The position numbers and the translations under genes are program-made. Of a stretch of DNA of 47,382 nt, positions 27,326-35,955 are shown piece by piece. Each line of letters begins with the position of its first letter. Position 1 is the first letter of the stretch. Below the pieces are notes generated by a model. That model saw only the letters and a list, made by a program, of their open reading frames with translations, was not told the origin of the DNA and did no database searches. The DNA is from Burkholderiales bacterium (GTDB lineage Bacteria; Pseudomonadota; Gammaproteobacteria; Burkholderiales; Burkholderiaceae_C). The stretch spans positions 1 through 47,382 of the forward strand of contig JAGWTP010000017.1 of NCBI GenBank assembly GCA_028868895.1, read 5' to 3'.

Positions 27326-27766
27326 TCAACTGCCGGCGGCGCCGAGAAAGCAGCTCAGGCTGGCCACCGCGCTGAGGCGAAAGCGCAGCGTCAGCCAGCC
27401 GGCGGCGCCCTGCTGCGGGTAGACCTTGCGGTCGACGAGGTAGCAGGCGACCAGCATCGCGCCGTGGATCACCAGCCCGGCCGGGGGCTGCATCAGCAGC
27501 GCCACGCAGGCCACCAGCGCCGGGGCCACGCCCCACACGAACAGCGACGCGGCCGGCGCCCGCTGGCGCATGCCGAAGCCCCAGTGGACACCGCCGAGAA
27601 AGGCCACGACCACCGCGGCGTAGGCCGACAGCGCCGCGGCCGCCGCAGCGCGCACGTCGGTGCGCACGAACCACACCAGCAGCGCGCCGAGCACGAAGGG
27701 CAGCAAGGCCAGGTAGCCCAGGCGCTGGGCCACGGGGGTCGGCGGTGTAAGGGTCGAGTCGCGCAA
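27326..27766 (-). CDS. DUF3429 small membrane protein
   Basis: A 146-residue protein with about four to five hydrophobic helices (YLALLPFVLGALLVWFV, ALSAYAAVVVAFLGGVHWG, LFVWGVAPALVACVALLM). GGVHWGFGM is the DUF3429 hallmark. Function unknown. A TTG start at 27766 is chosen because a strong GAAGGAG lies 6 bases before it; no ATG exists in the N-terminal part except one at 27898 that would overlap the divergent regulator gene. It lies 13 bases upstream of the M61 gene. Confidence 0.78.
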   Translation of the reverse strand: MRDSTLTPPTPVAQRLGYLALLPFVLGALLVWFVRTDVRAAAAAALSAYAAVVVAFLGGVHWGFGMRQRAPAASLFVWGVAPALVACVALLMQPPAGLVIHGAMLVACYLVDRKVYPQQGAAGWLTLRFRLSAVASLSCFLGAAGS

Positions 27767-27856
27767 GCGGAGCTCCTTCGAACGAGCCCGGATTGTCACC
27801 GTTGGGCGCGCTAGCACGTTGCCGGCACCATCGCTTCGTCGCGGACTTTCAGTAAT

Positions 27857-27875
27857 GTCTGAACTTTCGATAGAC
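27857..27875. promoter_or_regulatory. Small dyad upstream of the GbsR-like regulator
   Basis: GTCT (27857-27860) and AGAC (27872-27875) form an interrupted dyad 8-26 bases before the regulator ATG, in the 116-base divergent gap. The related words GACTTTC and GAACTTTC repeat nearby (27844-27867). It could be an autoregulatory site, but the arms are only four bases long. Confidence 0.25.
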
Positions 27876-27882
27876 TTGCTGC

Positions 27883-28443
27883 ATGACTTCGCTCTCACCC
27901 CTGGTGCGCAGCTTCGTCGCCCACTTCGGCGAGATGGGCAGCCGCTGGGGGATCAACCGCACGGTCGGGCAGATTTACGCGCTGATCTTCGTCGCCCCGG
28001 CGCCACTCAATGCCGATGACATCGCCGAGAAGCTCGAGTTCTCGCGCTCCAACGTCAGCATGGGGCTGAAGGAGTTGCAGGCCTGGCGGCTCGTGCACCT
28101 GCGCCACCAGAGCGGAGACCGGCGCGAATACTTCGAGGCGCCGAGCGACGCCTGGGAGATCTTCCGCACGCTGGCCGAGGAGCGGCGCCGGCGCGAGATC
28201 GAGCCGACGCTGTCGATGTTGCGCAATGCGCTTCTCGAAGAGCCGGCCAGCGACGAAGACCGCATCGCGATCGAGCGCATGCGCGGCATGCACGACCTGA
28301 TCGAGCTGACGATGACATGGTTCGACGACGTGCAGCGAATGGACCAGCAGACCCTGTCGCGGCTGATGAAAATGGGCGCCAAGGTCCAGAAAGTGCTTGA
28401 ATTCACCGGCCGATCACCGGCCCAGTCCGGCGGCAAACGCTGA
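27883..28443 (+). CDS. GbsR/MarR-family transcriptional regulator
   Basis: A 186-residue winged-helix regulator. GEMGSRWGINRTVGQIYALI is the GbsR-family start, and the recognition part is ADDIAEKLEFSRSNVSMGLK followed by the wing around HLRHQSGDRREYFEA. The C-terminal half is a dimerisation helix bundle. It is 20 bases upstream of cydA on the same strand, so it most likely controls the cytochrome bd operon and itself. The signal it senses is not evident. Confidence 0.87.
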   Translation: MTSLSPLVRSFVAHFGEMGSRWGINRTVGQIYALIFVAPAPLNADDIAEKLEFSRSNVSMGLKELQAWRLVHLRHQSGDRREYFEAPSDAWEIFRTLAEERRRREIEPTLSMLRNALLEEPASDEDRIAIERMRGMHDLIELTMTWFDDVQRMDQQTLSRLMKMGAKVQKVLEFTGRSPAQSGGKR

Positions 28444-28463
28444 CATCCGAGAGGCAAGCCCCC

Positions 28464-29876
28464 ATGGACGCACTGGTTCTGGCCCGCATGCAGTTCGCGG
28501 CCAACATCACCTTCCACATCCTGTTCCCGACCATCAGCATCGGCATGGGCTGGTTGCTGCTGTTCTTCCGGGTGCGCTGGCTCCGGACCCGCCACGGCCC
28601 CGACCCGGCGGTGGCGCAAGGCTGGCTCGACGCCTACCGTTTCTGGACCAAGGTGTTCGCGCTGAGCTTCGCGCTCGGCGTGGTCAGCGGCATCACGATG
28701 AGCTTCCAGTTCGGCACCAACTGGCCCGGCTTCATGGAGCACGTCGGCAACGTCGCCGGGCCGCTGCTGGGCTACGAGGTGTTGACCGCGTTTTTCCTCG
28801 AGGCCGGTTTCCTCGGCGTGATGCTGTTCGGCCACGGCAAGGTCAGCGAGCGGGTGCACCTGACCGCCACGGCGCTGGTCGCGGTCGGCACCACGCTCTC
28901 GGCGTTCTGGATCCTGGCGCTGAACTCCTGGATGCAGACGCCCGCGGGCTACGAGATCATCGACGGCGTGTACCACGTGAAGAGCTGGGCCGAGGTGATC
29001 TTCAACCCGTCGTTCCCGTACCGCTTCACGCACATGGTGCTGGCCTCGGCGCTGACCTGCGCGTTCCTGATCACCGGGCTGTCGGCGTGGCGGGTGCTGC
29101 GCGGCGTGGGCCAGCGCAGCGCGCCGCGCGTGATGCGCGTCGGGCTCACGCTGGCCGCGCTGGTGATCCCGGTGCAGATCTTCGTCGGCGACGCGCACGG
29201 CCTGAACACCCTCGAGCACCAGCCCGCCAAGATCGCCGCGATGGAAGGCGTGTGGAACACCGAACGCGGCGCGCCGCTGCTGCTGTTCGCGATCCCCGAC
29301 GCCGCGCAGCACCGCAACCACGACGAGATCAAGATCCCCAGGCTCGCCAGCCTGATCCTGACCCACGACCCGAACGGCGAGATCCAGGGCATGAACGACT
29401 TTCCCGGCGCGCACCCGCCGCCGTTGCCGCTGTTCTTCGCCTTTCGCATCATGGTCGGCGTGGGCGTGCTGATGCTCGCGGTCAGCTGGCTCGGCTGGTG
29501 GCTGTACCGGCGTGCGCAGTGGCGGCCGGCGGCGTTGCCGCGCGCGCTGCTGTGGCTGCTGGCCGGCATGACGTTCTCGGGCTGGGTCGCCACGGTGGCC
29601 GGCTGGTACGTCACCGAGATCGGCCGCCAGCCCTTCATCGTCTACGGCCTGCTGCGCACCGCCGACGTCGCCTCGAAGGTGGCCGCGCCGATGATCGGCC
29701 TGACGCTGGCGCTGTATGTCACGCTGTATCTGGCGCTGATCGTCGCCTACGTGTCGGTGCTGAAGTACATGGCCGAGAAGCCCGATGAACCGCTCGATCC
29801 CGACGCGCGCGACACGAATGCCCGGCCCGCGGCGGGCTCCGGCGCGCCGGCCGTTCTGGCGGGGGGAAACGCATGA
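28464..29876 (+). CDS. cydA: Cytochrome bd quinol oxidase subunit I
   Basis: A 470-residue inner-membrane protein of about nine helices. It opens RMQFAANITFHILFPTISIG with the high-spin heme ligand His near residue 18. The quinol-binding part has GDAHGLNTLEHQPAKIAAME, and WYVTEIGRQPFIVYGLLRTA carries the GRQP motif. The short Q-loop (470 residues versus about 520 in E. coli CydA) places it in the S-type/CIO-like group. It oxidises quinol and reduces O2 with high affinity, useful for micro-oxic life and O2 scavenging. Its stop overlaps cydB. Confidence 0.95.
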   Translation: MDALVLARMQFAANITFHILFPTISIGMGWLLLFFRVRWLRTRHGPDPAVAQGWLDAYRFWTKVFALSFALGVVSGITMSFQFGTNWPGFMEHVGNVAGPLLGYEVLTAFFLEAGFLGVMLFGHGKVSERVHLTATALVAVGTTLSAFWILALNSWMQTPAGYEIIDGVYHVKSWAEVIFNPSFPYRFTHMVLASALTCAFLITGLSAWRVLRGVGQRSAPRVMRVGLTLAALVIPVQIFVGDAHGLNTLEHQPAKIAAMEGVWNTERGAPLLLFAIPDAAQHRNHDEIKIPRLASLILTHDPNGEIQGMNDFPGAHPPPLPLFFAFRIMVGVGVLMLAVSWLGWWLYRRAQWRPAALPRALLWLLAGMTFSGWVATVAGWYVTEIGRQPFIVYGLLRTADVASKVAAPMIGLTLALYVTLYLALIVAYVSVLKYMAEKPDEPLDPDARDTNARPAAGSGAPAVLAGGNA

Positions 29877-30877
29877 ACTGGATGACCTTCGACACCGCGC
29901 TGCCCATCATCTTCATGGCGCTGATGGGTGTCTCGATGCTGGTCTACGTGGTCAGCGACGGCTACGACCTCGGCGTGGGCATGCTGATGCACCGCGCCAC
30001 CGAGGTCGAGAAGGACGTGATGATCGCCTCCATCGGCCCGTTCTGGGACGCCAACGAAACCTGGCTGGTGCTCGGCGTGGGCATCCTGCTGATCGCGTTC
30101 CCGCGCGCCCAGGGCGTGGTGCTCGGCGCGCTGTACCTGCCGGTGGCGCTGATGCTGATCGGCCTGACCCTGCGCGGCGTGGCGTTCGACTTTCGCGTCA
30201 AGGCCAGGGACAGCCACAAGCAGACCTGGGACCGGCTGTTCTTCGCCGGCTCGCTGCTGGCCTCGGTCTCGCAGGGCTGGATGCTCGGGCGCTACGTGAG
30301 CGGCTTCGGCACCGGCTGGAACTACCCGCTGTTCGCCGCTGCGATCGCGCTCGCGTTGCCGATGGCCTACGTGTTGATGGGCGCGGCCTGGCTGATCATG
30401 AAGACCGAGGGTGCGCTGCAGGAACGTGCCATCGGCTGGGCCAAGATCGCGTGGGCGCCGATGGTCGGCGGCCTGGTGCTGATCTCGATGGCCACGCCGT
30501 GGGTCAGCGCGACCGTGCGCGAGCGCTGGTTCGTGCTGCCCGAGGTGATCGCGCTGATGGCGATCCCGCTGATGACCGGCGTCGCCCTGCTGGCGCTGCG
30601 CGGCCTGCTCAACTCACGCGTGGTGCGCGGGCCGGCCTGCTGGCTGCCGTTCGCGCTGCTGGTGGCGGTGTTCGTGCTCGGCTTTCTCGGCCTGGCCTAC
30701 AGCATCTATCCGTACGTGGTGATCGACCAGCTGACGATCTGGCAGGCCGCCAGCGCTCCCGAGGCCCTGAAGGTGATCCTGCTCGGCGTGGCCGTCTCGG
30801 TGCCGGCGATCGCCGGCTACACGGTGTTCTCGTACCGGGTGTTCCGCGGCAAGACCGGCGAGTTGAAGTACGCGTGA
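29873..30877 (+). CDS. cydB: Cytochrome bd quinol oxidase subunit II
   Basis: A 334-residue inner-membrane subunit with about eight helices. VSDGYDLGVGMLM near residue 25-37 and GPFWDANETWLVLGVGILL near 55-75 are CydB hallmarks. It pairs with CydA, and its ATG overlaps the cydA stop by four bases. No CydX-like small gene is seen in the 18 bases before the convergent HPP gene, and cydDC is not in the window. Confidence 0.95.
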   Translation: MNWMTFDTALPIIFMALMGVSMLVYVVSDGYDLGVGMLMHRATEVEKDVMIASIGPFWDANETWLVLGVGILLIAFPRAQGVVLGALYLPVALMLIGLTLRGVAFDFRVKARDSHKQTWDRLFFAGSLLASVSQGWMLGRYVSGFGTGWNYPLFAAAIALALPMAYVLMGAAWLIMKTEGALQERAIGWAKIAWAPMVGGLVLISMATPWVSATVRERWFVLPEVIALMAIPLMTGVALLALRGLLNSRVVRGPACWLPFALLVAVFVLGFLGLAYSIYPYVVIDQLTIWQAASAPEALKVILLGVAVSVPAIAGYTVFSYRVFRGKTGELKYA

Positions 30878-30888
30878 CGCCGGGGGCC

Positions 30889-30905
30889 CGGCGCGCTACG
30901 CGCCG
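30889..30905. terminator. Short GC hairpin between cydB and the HPP gene
   Basis: CGGCGCG (30889-30895) and CGCGCCG (30899-30905) form a perfect 7-base stem with a 3-base loop just after the cydB stop. It overlaps the last codons of the convergent HPP gene. There is no T-tract on either side, so intrinsic termination is uncertain. Confidence 0.3.
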
Positions 30906-32038
30906 AGGGGTTGCTGCGGCGCACTGAGCGCCGCCACCACGTCGCTCTGCGTGATGATGCCCACCAGGCGCTCGCCGTCACCGATCACCGGGATGTGATG
31001 GTGGCCGGTGCTGCCGAACAGCGGCACCAGGTCCGCGAGGTGACGCCGCTCGCTCGTCACGCGCACCTTGCGCGACATGATCTGGCCCACGACTTCGGGC
31101 TTGTCGGAGTGCGACGCGGGCGTGGCGCGGATGAAGCTGCGCAGCCGCGCGTCGAAGCCGTGGTGCACGTCGAGGTCGGCAGCGTTCAGAAAGTCCGCGA
31201 GCGTGACGATGCCGATCACGTGCCGCCATTTGTCGACGACCGGCAGCGCCTTGATGCGATGCTGTCGAAACAGCGCCCAGGCCTCCTGCAACGAGGTGCC
31301 GAACTCGACCGTCTTGGGCTCGCGCGACATGATGTCGGCGCAGCGCGTGTCCGCCAGGCGGCGCTCCAGGGCTCGCATCTGGGTGCTTTCGAGGAGCGCC
31401 TGCAGGTCGTCGCGGCTCACGTCGAGCACCTGGTTGTAGCGCGCCAGCACGGCATCGAGATCGTGCTCGGTGGCAGCGTCGCGCGCACTCGGCGGCATGA
31501 CCTGCGTGTGCGGATAGGGCCGCCGCGTCGCGCTGTTGTAGGCCACGCCGCAGGCGGTGAGCACGAGCGCGTTCAGCAACACCGGCGCGAGCACGGCGTG
31601 CGGATCGGTGACGCCGCCGAGCGCCATCAGCAGCGCGGTGGCACCTCCCGGCGGGTGCAGGCAACGCAGTGCGAGCATCGCCGCAATGGCCAGCGCCACC
31701 GCCGCCGCCGCGGCGAGGTCGACCGGCCCGATCCAGCGCGCGCAGGCCACGCCGACGATCGCCGACACGGTGTTGCCGCCGACCACCGCCCAGGGCTGGG
31801 CCAGCGGACTCGCCGGCACGCAGAACACGAGCACGGCACTGGCCCCCATCGGCGCGATGATCCAGGCCAGCGCCGACGCCGAGCCCAGACGGTGACACAG
31901 CAGCGCCGTCAGCACGATGCCCAGGCCGGCGCCGGCCACCATGCGCAGGCGCTCCCGTCTGTCGACCGCCACCGGCGCGGGCCAGAAAGCCTTGAGACCG
32001 GGCAAGGCGGCAAGCCTGGCGGCCACTGTCGTACTCAT
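30896..32038 (-). CDS. HPP family membrane protein with two CBS domains
   Basis: A 380-residue protein. Residues ~30-165 form an HPP domain with about four to five helices; the name motif is in LRCLHPPGGATALLMALGG, and WIIAPMGASAVLVF precedes it. The C-terminal half holds two CBS domains (CADIMSREPKTVEFGTSLQE and VGQIMSRKVRVTSERRHL, ending VGIITQSDVVAAL), which often bind adenine nucleotides. Some HPP proteins are nitrite transporters, but the role here is unknown. It is convergent with cydB. Confidence 0.88.
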   Translation of the reverse strand: MSTTVAARLAALPGLKAFWPAPVAVDRRERLRMVAGAGLGIVLTALLCHRLGSASALAWIIAPMGASAVLVFCVPASPLAQPWAVVGGNTVSAIVGVACARWIGPVDLAAAAAVALAIAAMLALRCLHPPGGATALLMALGGVTDPHAVLAPVLLNALVLTACGVAYNSATRRPYPHTQVMPPSARDAATEHDLDAVLARYNQVLDVSRDDLQALLESTQMRALERRLADTRCADIMSREPKTVEFGTSLQEAWALFRQHRIKALPVVDKWRHVIGIVTLADFLNAADLDVHHGFDARLRSFIRATPASHSDKPEVVGQIMSRKVRVTSERRHLADLVPLFGSTGHHHIPVIGDGERLVGIITQSDVVAALSAPQQPLGA

Positions 32039-32162
32039 CAGGCACCCTCCGTGTTGCGGTTTTCGCTACGCGCTCTCGAGACCGCCCGGCACGCGCACGG
32101 GTGCAGCGCCGATGGCGGCGGGCCCGCCAGCCGGCCGCGTTGCGGCGCTCGGCCGATCGGGG

Positions 32163-32891
32163 TCAGCCCTTGCCGCGGCTCGCCGTCAGCTGCTTGTCGA
32201 CCTGGTCGGGCGACAGCGCGCCGGGCACGCGCTTGCCGTCCTCGAACACCAGTGCCGGCGTGCCGTCGACGCGGTACTTGCGGCCCAGCGCCAGATTGCG
32301 CTGCAGCGCCGAGGTGTCGCAGGCGCCCATGCTGCGCGGCACCGCGGTGCCGTGGATCATCCAGTCGCGCCAGACCGCGCCGTTGTCCTTGGCGCACCAG
32401 ATGTTGCGCGCCTTGTCGGGCGAGTCGCCGCCGAGGATCGGGTACAGGAAGGTGTAGACCGTCACGTCCTTGACCTGTTGCATCTCGGTCTCGAACTTCT
32501 TGCAGTAGCCGCAGTTCGGGTCGGCGAACACCACCAGCTTGCGTGCACCGCTGCCCTGCTTCCAGACGATCGCGTCTTTCAGCGGCAGCGCGGCGAAGTC
32601 GATCGCGGTGAGCTTGTCGATGCGCGCCTGGGTCAGGTTGGCGTGGCTCCGGGTGTCCATGATGCTGCCCTGGATCAAGTGGTCGGCGTGCTCGTCGACA
32701 TACAGGATCTCGGTGCCGATGCGCACTTCGTACAGACCGGGCACCGCCGTCTTGGTGACCTCGTCGATCTTCGGGAAACCGGGCATGCGCTCGGCCAGGT
32801 TCTTGCGGATCACCGCCTCCTGCGCCAGCGCGGCGTGCGCGAAAGTCATGGCCAGAGCCACGGGCAGCAGTGAGTGCAGCAATGTTTTCAT
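32163..32891 (-). CDS. dsbC: DsbC-like periplasmic thiol:disulfide isomerase
   Basis: A 242-residue secreted protein. The signal peptide is MKTLLHSLLPVALAMTFAHA with likely cleavage after ALA. An N-terminal DsbC dimerisation domain precedes the thioredoxin-like domain, with active site ADPNCGYCKKFE near residue 115 and the cis-proline in YRVDGTPALVFEDG. It rearranges wrong disulfides in the periplasm. GAAAGAG lies shortly before the ATG at 32891. The 124-base gap downstream, to 32039, holds nothing recognisable. Confidence 0.92.
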   Translation of the reverse strand: MKTLLHSLLPVALAMTFAHAALAQEAVIRKNLAERMPGFPKIDEVTKTAVPGLYEVRIGTEILYVDEHADHLIQGSIMDTRSHANLTQARIDKLTAIDFAALPLKDAIVWKQGSGARKLVVFADPNCGYCKKFETEMQQVKDVTVYTFLYPILGGDSPDKARNIWCAKDNGAVWRDWMIHGTAVPRSMGACDTSALQRNLALGRKYRVDGTPALVFEDGKRVPGALSPDQVDKQLTASRGKG

Positions 32892-32935
32892 CGGGGACTC
32901 TTTCAGGAACTTGGAAGATCGGGAGGGCGTGCTGC

Positions 32936-34060
32936 TCATGAATTCAACGCGCGATCGGTCAACCAGCGCTTGAGCGGGGACAGGCGATTGACCAGGGTCA
33001 GTCCACGGTTGCGAAGTTCGCGCACCGCGGGCGCCTCTTGCGCGAACAGCCGCAGCAGGCCGTCGGTGAGCTGGCCCATCACCCAGGTGGGTGCGGTGCG
33101 CTCGCGGGCGTAGCGGCGCAGCAGCTTCTCGTCGCCGAGCCTGCGCCAGGGTTCGCGCTGGCGGATCACGCCGACCAGCGCCGCCACATCCGCCAGGCCG
33201 AGGTTCAGGCCCTGCCCGGCCAGCGGGTGCACCACGTGCGCGGCGTCACCGACCAGCACCCAGCCGGGGCCGCACCAGGCACCGGCGTGCGCCTGCATCA
33301 GCGGCCACGCGGCACGCGCCGATGCAAGCGTCAGTTCGCCGGCCTCGCCGCCGGTGGCGAGCATCAGTTGCTGCTCGAACGCCGCGGCGTCGAGCGCGAG
33401 CAACGCGCGCGCGCGCTCGTCGGGCAGCGACCAGACCAGCGCGTACGACCGGTCGGGCTGCGGCGTGTCGAACGGCAGCAGCGCGAGCACATCGGGCGAA
33501 CGGAACCACTGCCGCGCCGTGCCCTGGTGCGCGCGCGAACTGGTGAGCCGCGCGGCGATGCCCAAATGGCCGTAGTCGACGCGCTCGAAGGCGACGCCGA
33601 GCCGCTCGCGGGTGGCCGAGGCCTTGCCTTCGCACAGCGCGGTCAACGGGGCGCGCACGTCGTGCGCTTCGGTGTCGGCATCGACCACCGTGATGTGCGG
33701 CGCAAAGCGCACCGCCGCGGCCAGCTCGCGCTCGAGCACCGCCGCGTCGGTGATCCAGGCCAGCGCCGCAACGCGCTGCTGCCAGGCCGAGAAGTCGAGC
33801 ACGGCGTCGCCGGCATCGCCGCGCACATGCATGTCGAGCACCGGCGTGGCGGCCTGCGCCGGCAGCGCGTCCCAGACCTTCAGGCCGCGCAGCAACTCGA
33901 CCGATGCGGCGTTCAGCGCGTAGGCGCGCACGTCTTCGGCGCCGGGTGCGTGCGCGGGCTGGGGCCGCAGCGCCACCGTCAGGCCGGCCCGCGCCAGCGC
34001 CAGCGCCAGACTGCGCCCGACGATGCCCGCGCCGAGCACTTGCACGTCGTAGTTCTTCAT
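32936..34060 (-). CDS. UbiH/UbiF/VisC-family FAD-dependent hydroxylase
   Basis: A 374-residue flavoprotein monooxygenase. The N-terminal dinucleotide motif is VQVLGAGIVGRSLALALARA; the second FAD motif is VLVGDAAHVVHPLAGQGLNL near residue 275-295, the UbiH-family signature. It probably hydroxylates a ring position in ubiquinone synthesis. The first ATG that gives a normal N-terminus is 34060; longer frames would run into the divergent MOSC gene. It ends 44 bases before dsbC on the same strand. Confidence 0.87.
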   Translation of the reverse strand: MKNYDVQVLGAGIVGRSLALALARAGLTVALRPQPAHAPGAEDVRAYALNAASVELLRGLKVWDALPAQAATPVLDMHVRGDAGDAVLDFSAWQQRVAALAWITDAAVLERELAAAVRFAPHITVVDADTEAHDVRAPLTALCEGKASATRERLGVAFERVDYGHLGIAARLTSSRAHQGTARQWFRSPDVLALLPFDTPQPDRSYALVWSLPDERARALLALDAAAFEQQLMLATGGEAGELTLASARAAWPLMQAHAGAWCGPGWVLVGDAAHVVHPLAGQGLNLGLADVAALVGVIRQREPWRRLGDEKLLRRYARERTAPTWVMGQLTDGLLRLFAQEAPAVRELRNRGLTLVNRLSPLKRWLTDRALNS

Positions 34061-34162
34061 TCGCGCCGATTGTAGAGAGCGTGCAGGGAGCGCTTCACTG
34101 CGGCGCGGCCAGGGGCAAAGGCACAATTCGATCCCCGTTTCGATGCGTTGAAGGTCGGCCCC

Positions 34163-35041
34163 ATGGACAGCGTTGCAAGTGAGCACAACGGCGATCAACG
34201 CGTCAGCGTGGCGTCGCTGCACGTGTATCCGGTCAAGTCGTGCGCCGGCATCGCGTTGAACGACGCGCTGCTGGTCGAAACCGGCATCGAGCTCGACCGC
34301 GCGTGGATGCTGGTCGACCCGGCCGGCGCCTTCGTCACGCAGCGCGAGCTGCCGCGCCTGGCGCTGGTGCGCCCGACGCTGAAGAGCGAAGAGATGGTGC
34401 TGCGCGCGCCCGGCATGCTGGCGCTGCATGTCGCGCTCGACCGGGTCGAGCAGCCGGTGCGGGTGAAGGTCTGGAACGACGAGGTCGGCGCCTACGACAT
34501 GGGCGCCCTGTGCGCGCAGTGGTTCAGCGATTTCGTCGGGCAGCCGCTGCGGCTGGTTCGCTTCGACCCGCAGCAAAAGCGCCTGTCGGACCCCCGCTGG
34601 ACCGGCGCGCTCGACGCCGAGTACGCCTTCGCCGACGCCTTCCCGATGCTGGTGGCGTCGAGCGCCGGCCTGGACGAAGTGAACCGCCGCCTGCAGGCGC
34701 AGGGCCACGCGCCGGTGACGATGGCGCGCTTTCGGCCGAACCTGGTGCTCGACGGGCTCGACGCGCACGGCGAAGACGCGCTCGACGAGATCGTGTTCGA
34801 CACCGCCGAAGGCGTGGTGCGCCTCAAGCTCGTCAAGCCCTGCGCGCGCTGCCCGATCCCCGACGTCGACCCGCTCACCGGCGAGACCGGCACCGCGGTG
34901 CGCGACACGCTGGCCGGCTACCGCGCCGATGCGCGGCTGGGCGGCAAGATCACCTTCGGCATGAACGCGGTGATCGTCGAAGGCCTCGAGCGCGTGCTGC
35001 GGGTCGGCATGGTCGGGCGTGCGACGTTCCGGTTCGACTGA
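34163..35041 (+). CDS. MOSC-domain protein with N-terminal beta barrel (YcbX-like)
   Basis: A 292-residue protein. The N-terminal MOSC_N barrel has SLHVYPVKSCAGIALNDALL; the C-terminal MOSC domain has ARFRPNLVLDGLDAHGED and the molybdenum cofactor Cys in LVKPCARCPIPDVDPLTGE, followed by GGKITFGMNAVIVEG. Family members bind sulfurated molybdenum cofactor and reduce N-hydroxylated compounds. ATG 34163 is preferred over a TTG at 34148. It is divergent from the UbiH-like gene and five bases from the EamA gene. Confidence 0.88.
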   Translation: MDSVASEHNGDQRVSVASLHVYPVKSCAGIALNDALLVETGIELDRAWMLVDPAGAFVTQRELPRLALVRPTLKSEEMVLRAPGMLALHVALDRVEQPVRVKVWNDEVGAYDMGALCAQWFSDFVGQPLRLVRFDPQQKRLSDPRWTGALDAEYAFADAFPMLVASSAGLDEVNRRLQAQGHAPVTMARFRPNLVLDGLDAHGEDALDEIVFDTAEGVVRLKLVKPCARCPIPDVDPLTGETGTAVRDTLAGYRADARLGGKITFGMNAVIVEGLERVLRVGMVGRATFRFD

Positions 35042-35046
35042 CCCCC

Positions 35047-35955
35047 ATGCACCGTCTCAAGAACTGGCAGCTGCTGGCGATCTGCGTGCTGACCTGGGGC
35101 ACGACCTGGTACGCGATCACGTTCCAGATCGGCCACACCGCGCCCGAGGTCGGTGTGGCGCTGCGCTTCGGCTTGGCCGGCGCGGTGGTGCTCGCGATGT
35201 GCACGCTGCGCGGCGTGCCGCTGCGCTTCGCGCCGCGCGAGCACGCGCTGCTCGCGCTGCAGGGCGGCTTCATGTACGGCGTGTCGTACCTGTGCGTCTA
35301 CCACGCCGAGCAGCATGTGGTGTCGGGGCTGGTGGCGGTGGGCTACTCGGCTTCGCCGCTGGTCAGCGGGCTGGGCGCGCGGTGGCTGTTCGGGGTGCGG
35401 GTCAGTTCGCGCTTCGTGCTCGGCGGGGCGCTCGGGCTGGCCGGCGTGGCGTTGATCTTCTGGCCCGAGTTCGGCCGCGCCGCGGGCCACGGCGGCGCCG
35501 CGCTCGGCGCGCTGTTCACGCTCGCGTCGGTGTTGCTGTCGACCGTGGGCAGCCTGACCGCCAGCCGCAACCCCGTGAACCGCTTGCCGCTGTGGCCGGC
35601 GCTGGGCTACGGCATGCTTTACGGCGCGGCCGTCGCGGCGCTGTTCGCGCTGGCGCAGGGCCGCAGTTTCGCGCCGCCGGCGGTGCTGTCGTGGTGGCTG
35701 TCGCTGATGTATCTGGCGCTGGCCGGCTCGGTGCTGACCTTCGCCTGCTTCCTGACGCTGCAGGAGCGCATCGGCCCCGGCCCGACCGGCACCGTGGGCG
35801 TGATGACGCCGCTGCTGGCGCTGGTGGTGTCGATGGCCTTCGAAGGCTTTCACCCCGACGCGCTGACCTTCGCCGGCGCGGCACTCGCGGTGCTGGGCAA
35901 CGCCTTCATGCTGCTGCCCCGGCGCGACCGCCCACGCGTGTTGTCAACCGCCTGA
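35047..35955 (+). CDS. EamA/DMT-family permease
   Basis: A 302-residue inner-membrane transporter with about ten helices and two EamA halves. The first half begins NWQLLAICVLTWGTTWYAIT, and the second has LALAGSVLTFACFLTLQERI with GPTGTVGVMTPLLALVVSM. It likely exports an amino acid or small metabolite. It follows the MOSC gene by five bases, and its 3' end overlaps the convergent tag gene by 12 bases. Confidence 0.88.
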   Translation: MHRLKNWQLLAICVLTWGTTWYAITFQIGHTAPEVGVALRFGLAGAVVLAMCTLRGVPLRFAPREHALLALQGGFMYGVSYLCVYHAEQHVVSGLVAVGYSASPLVSGLGARWLFGVRVSSRFVLGGALGLAGVALIFWPEFGRAAGHGGAALGALFTLASVLLSTVGSLTASRNPVNRLPLWPALGYGMLYGAAVAALFALAQGRSFAPPAVLSWWLSLMYLALAGSVLTFACFLTLQERIGPGPTGTVGVMTPLLALVVSMAFEGFHPDALTFAGAALAVLGNAFMLLPRRDRPRVLSTA

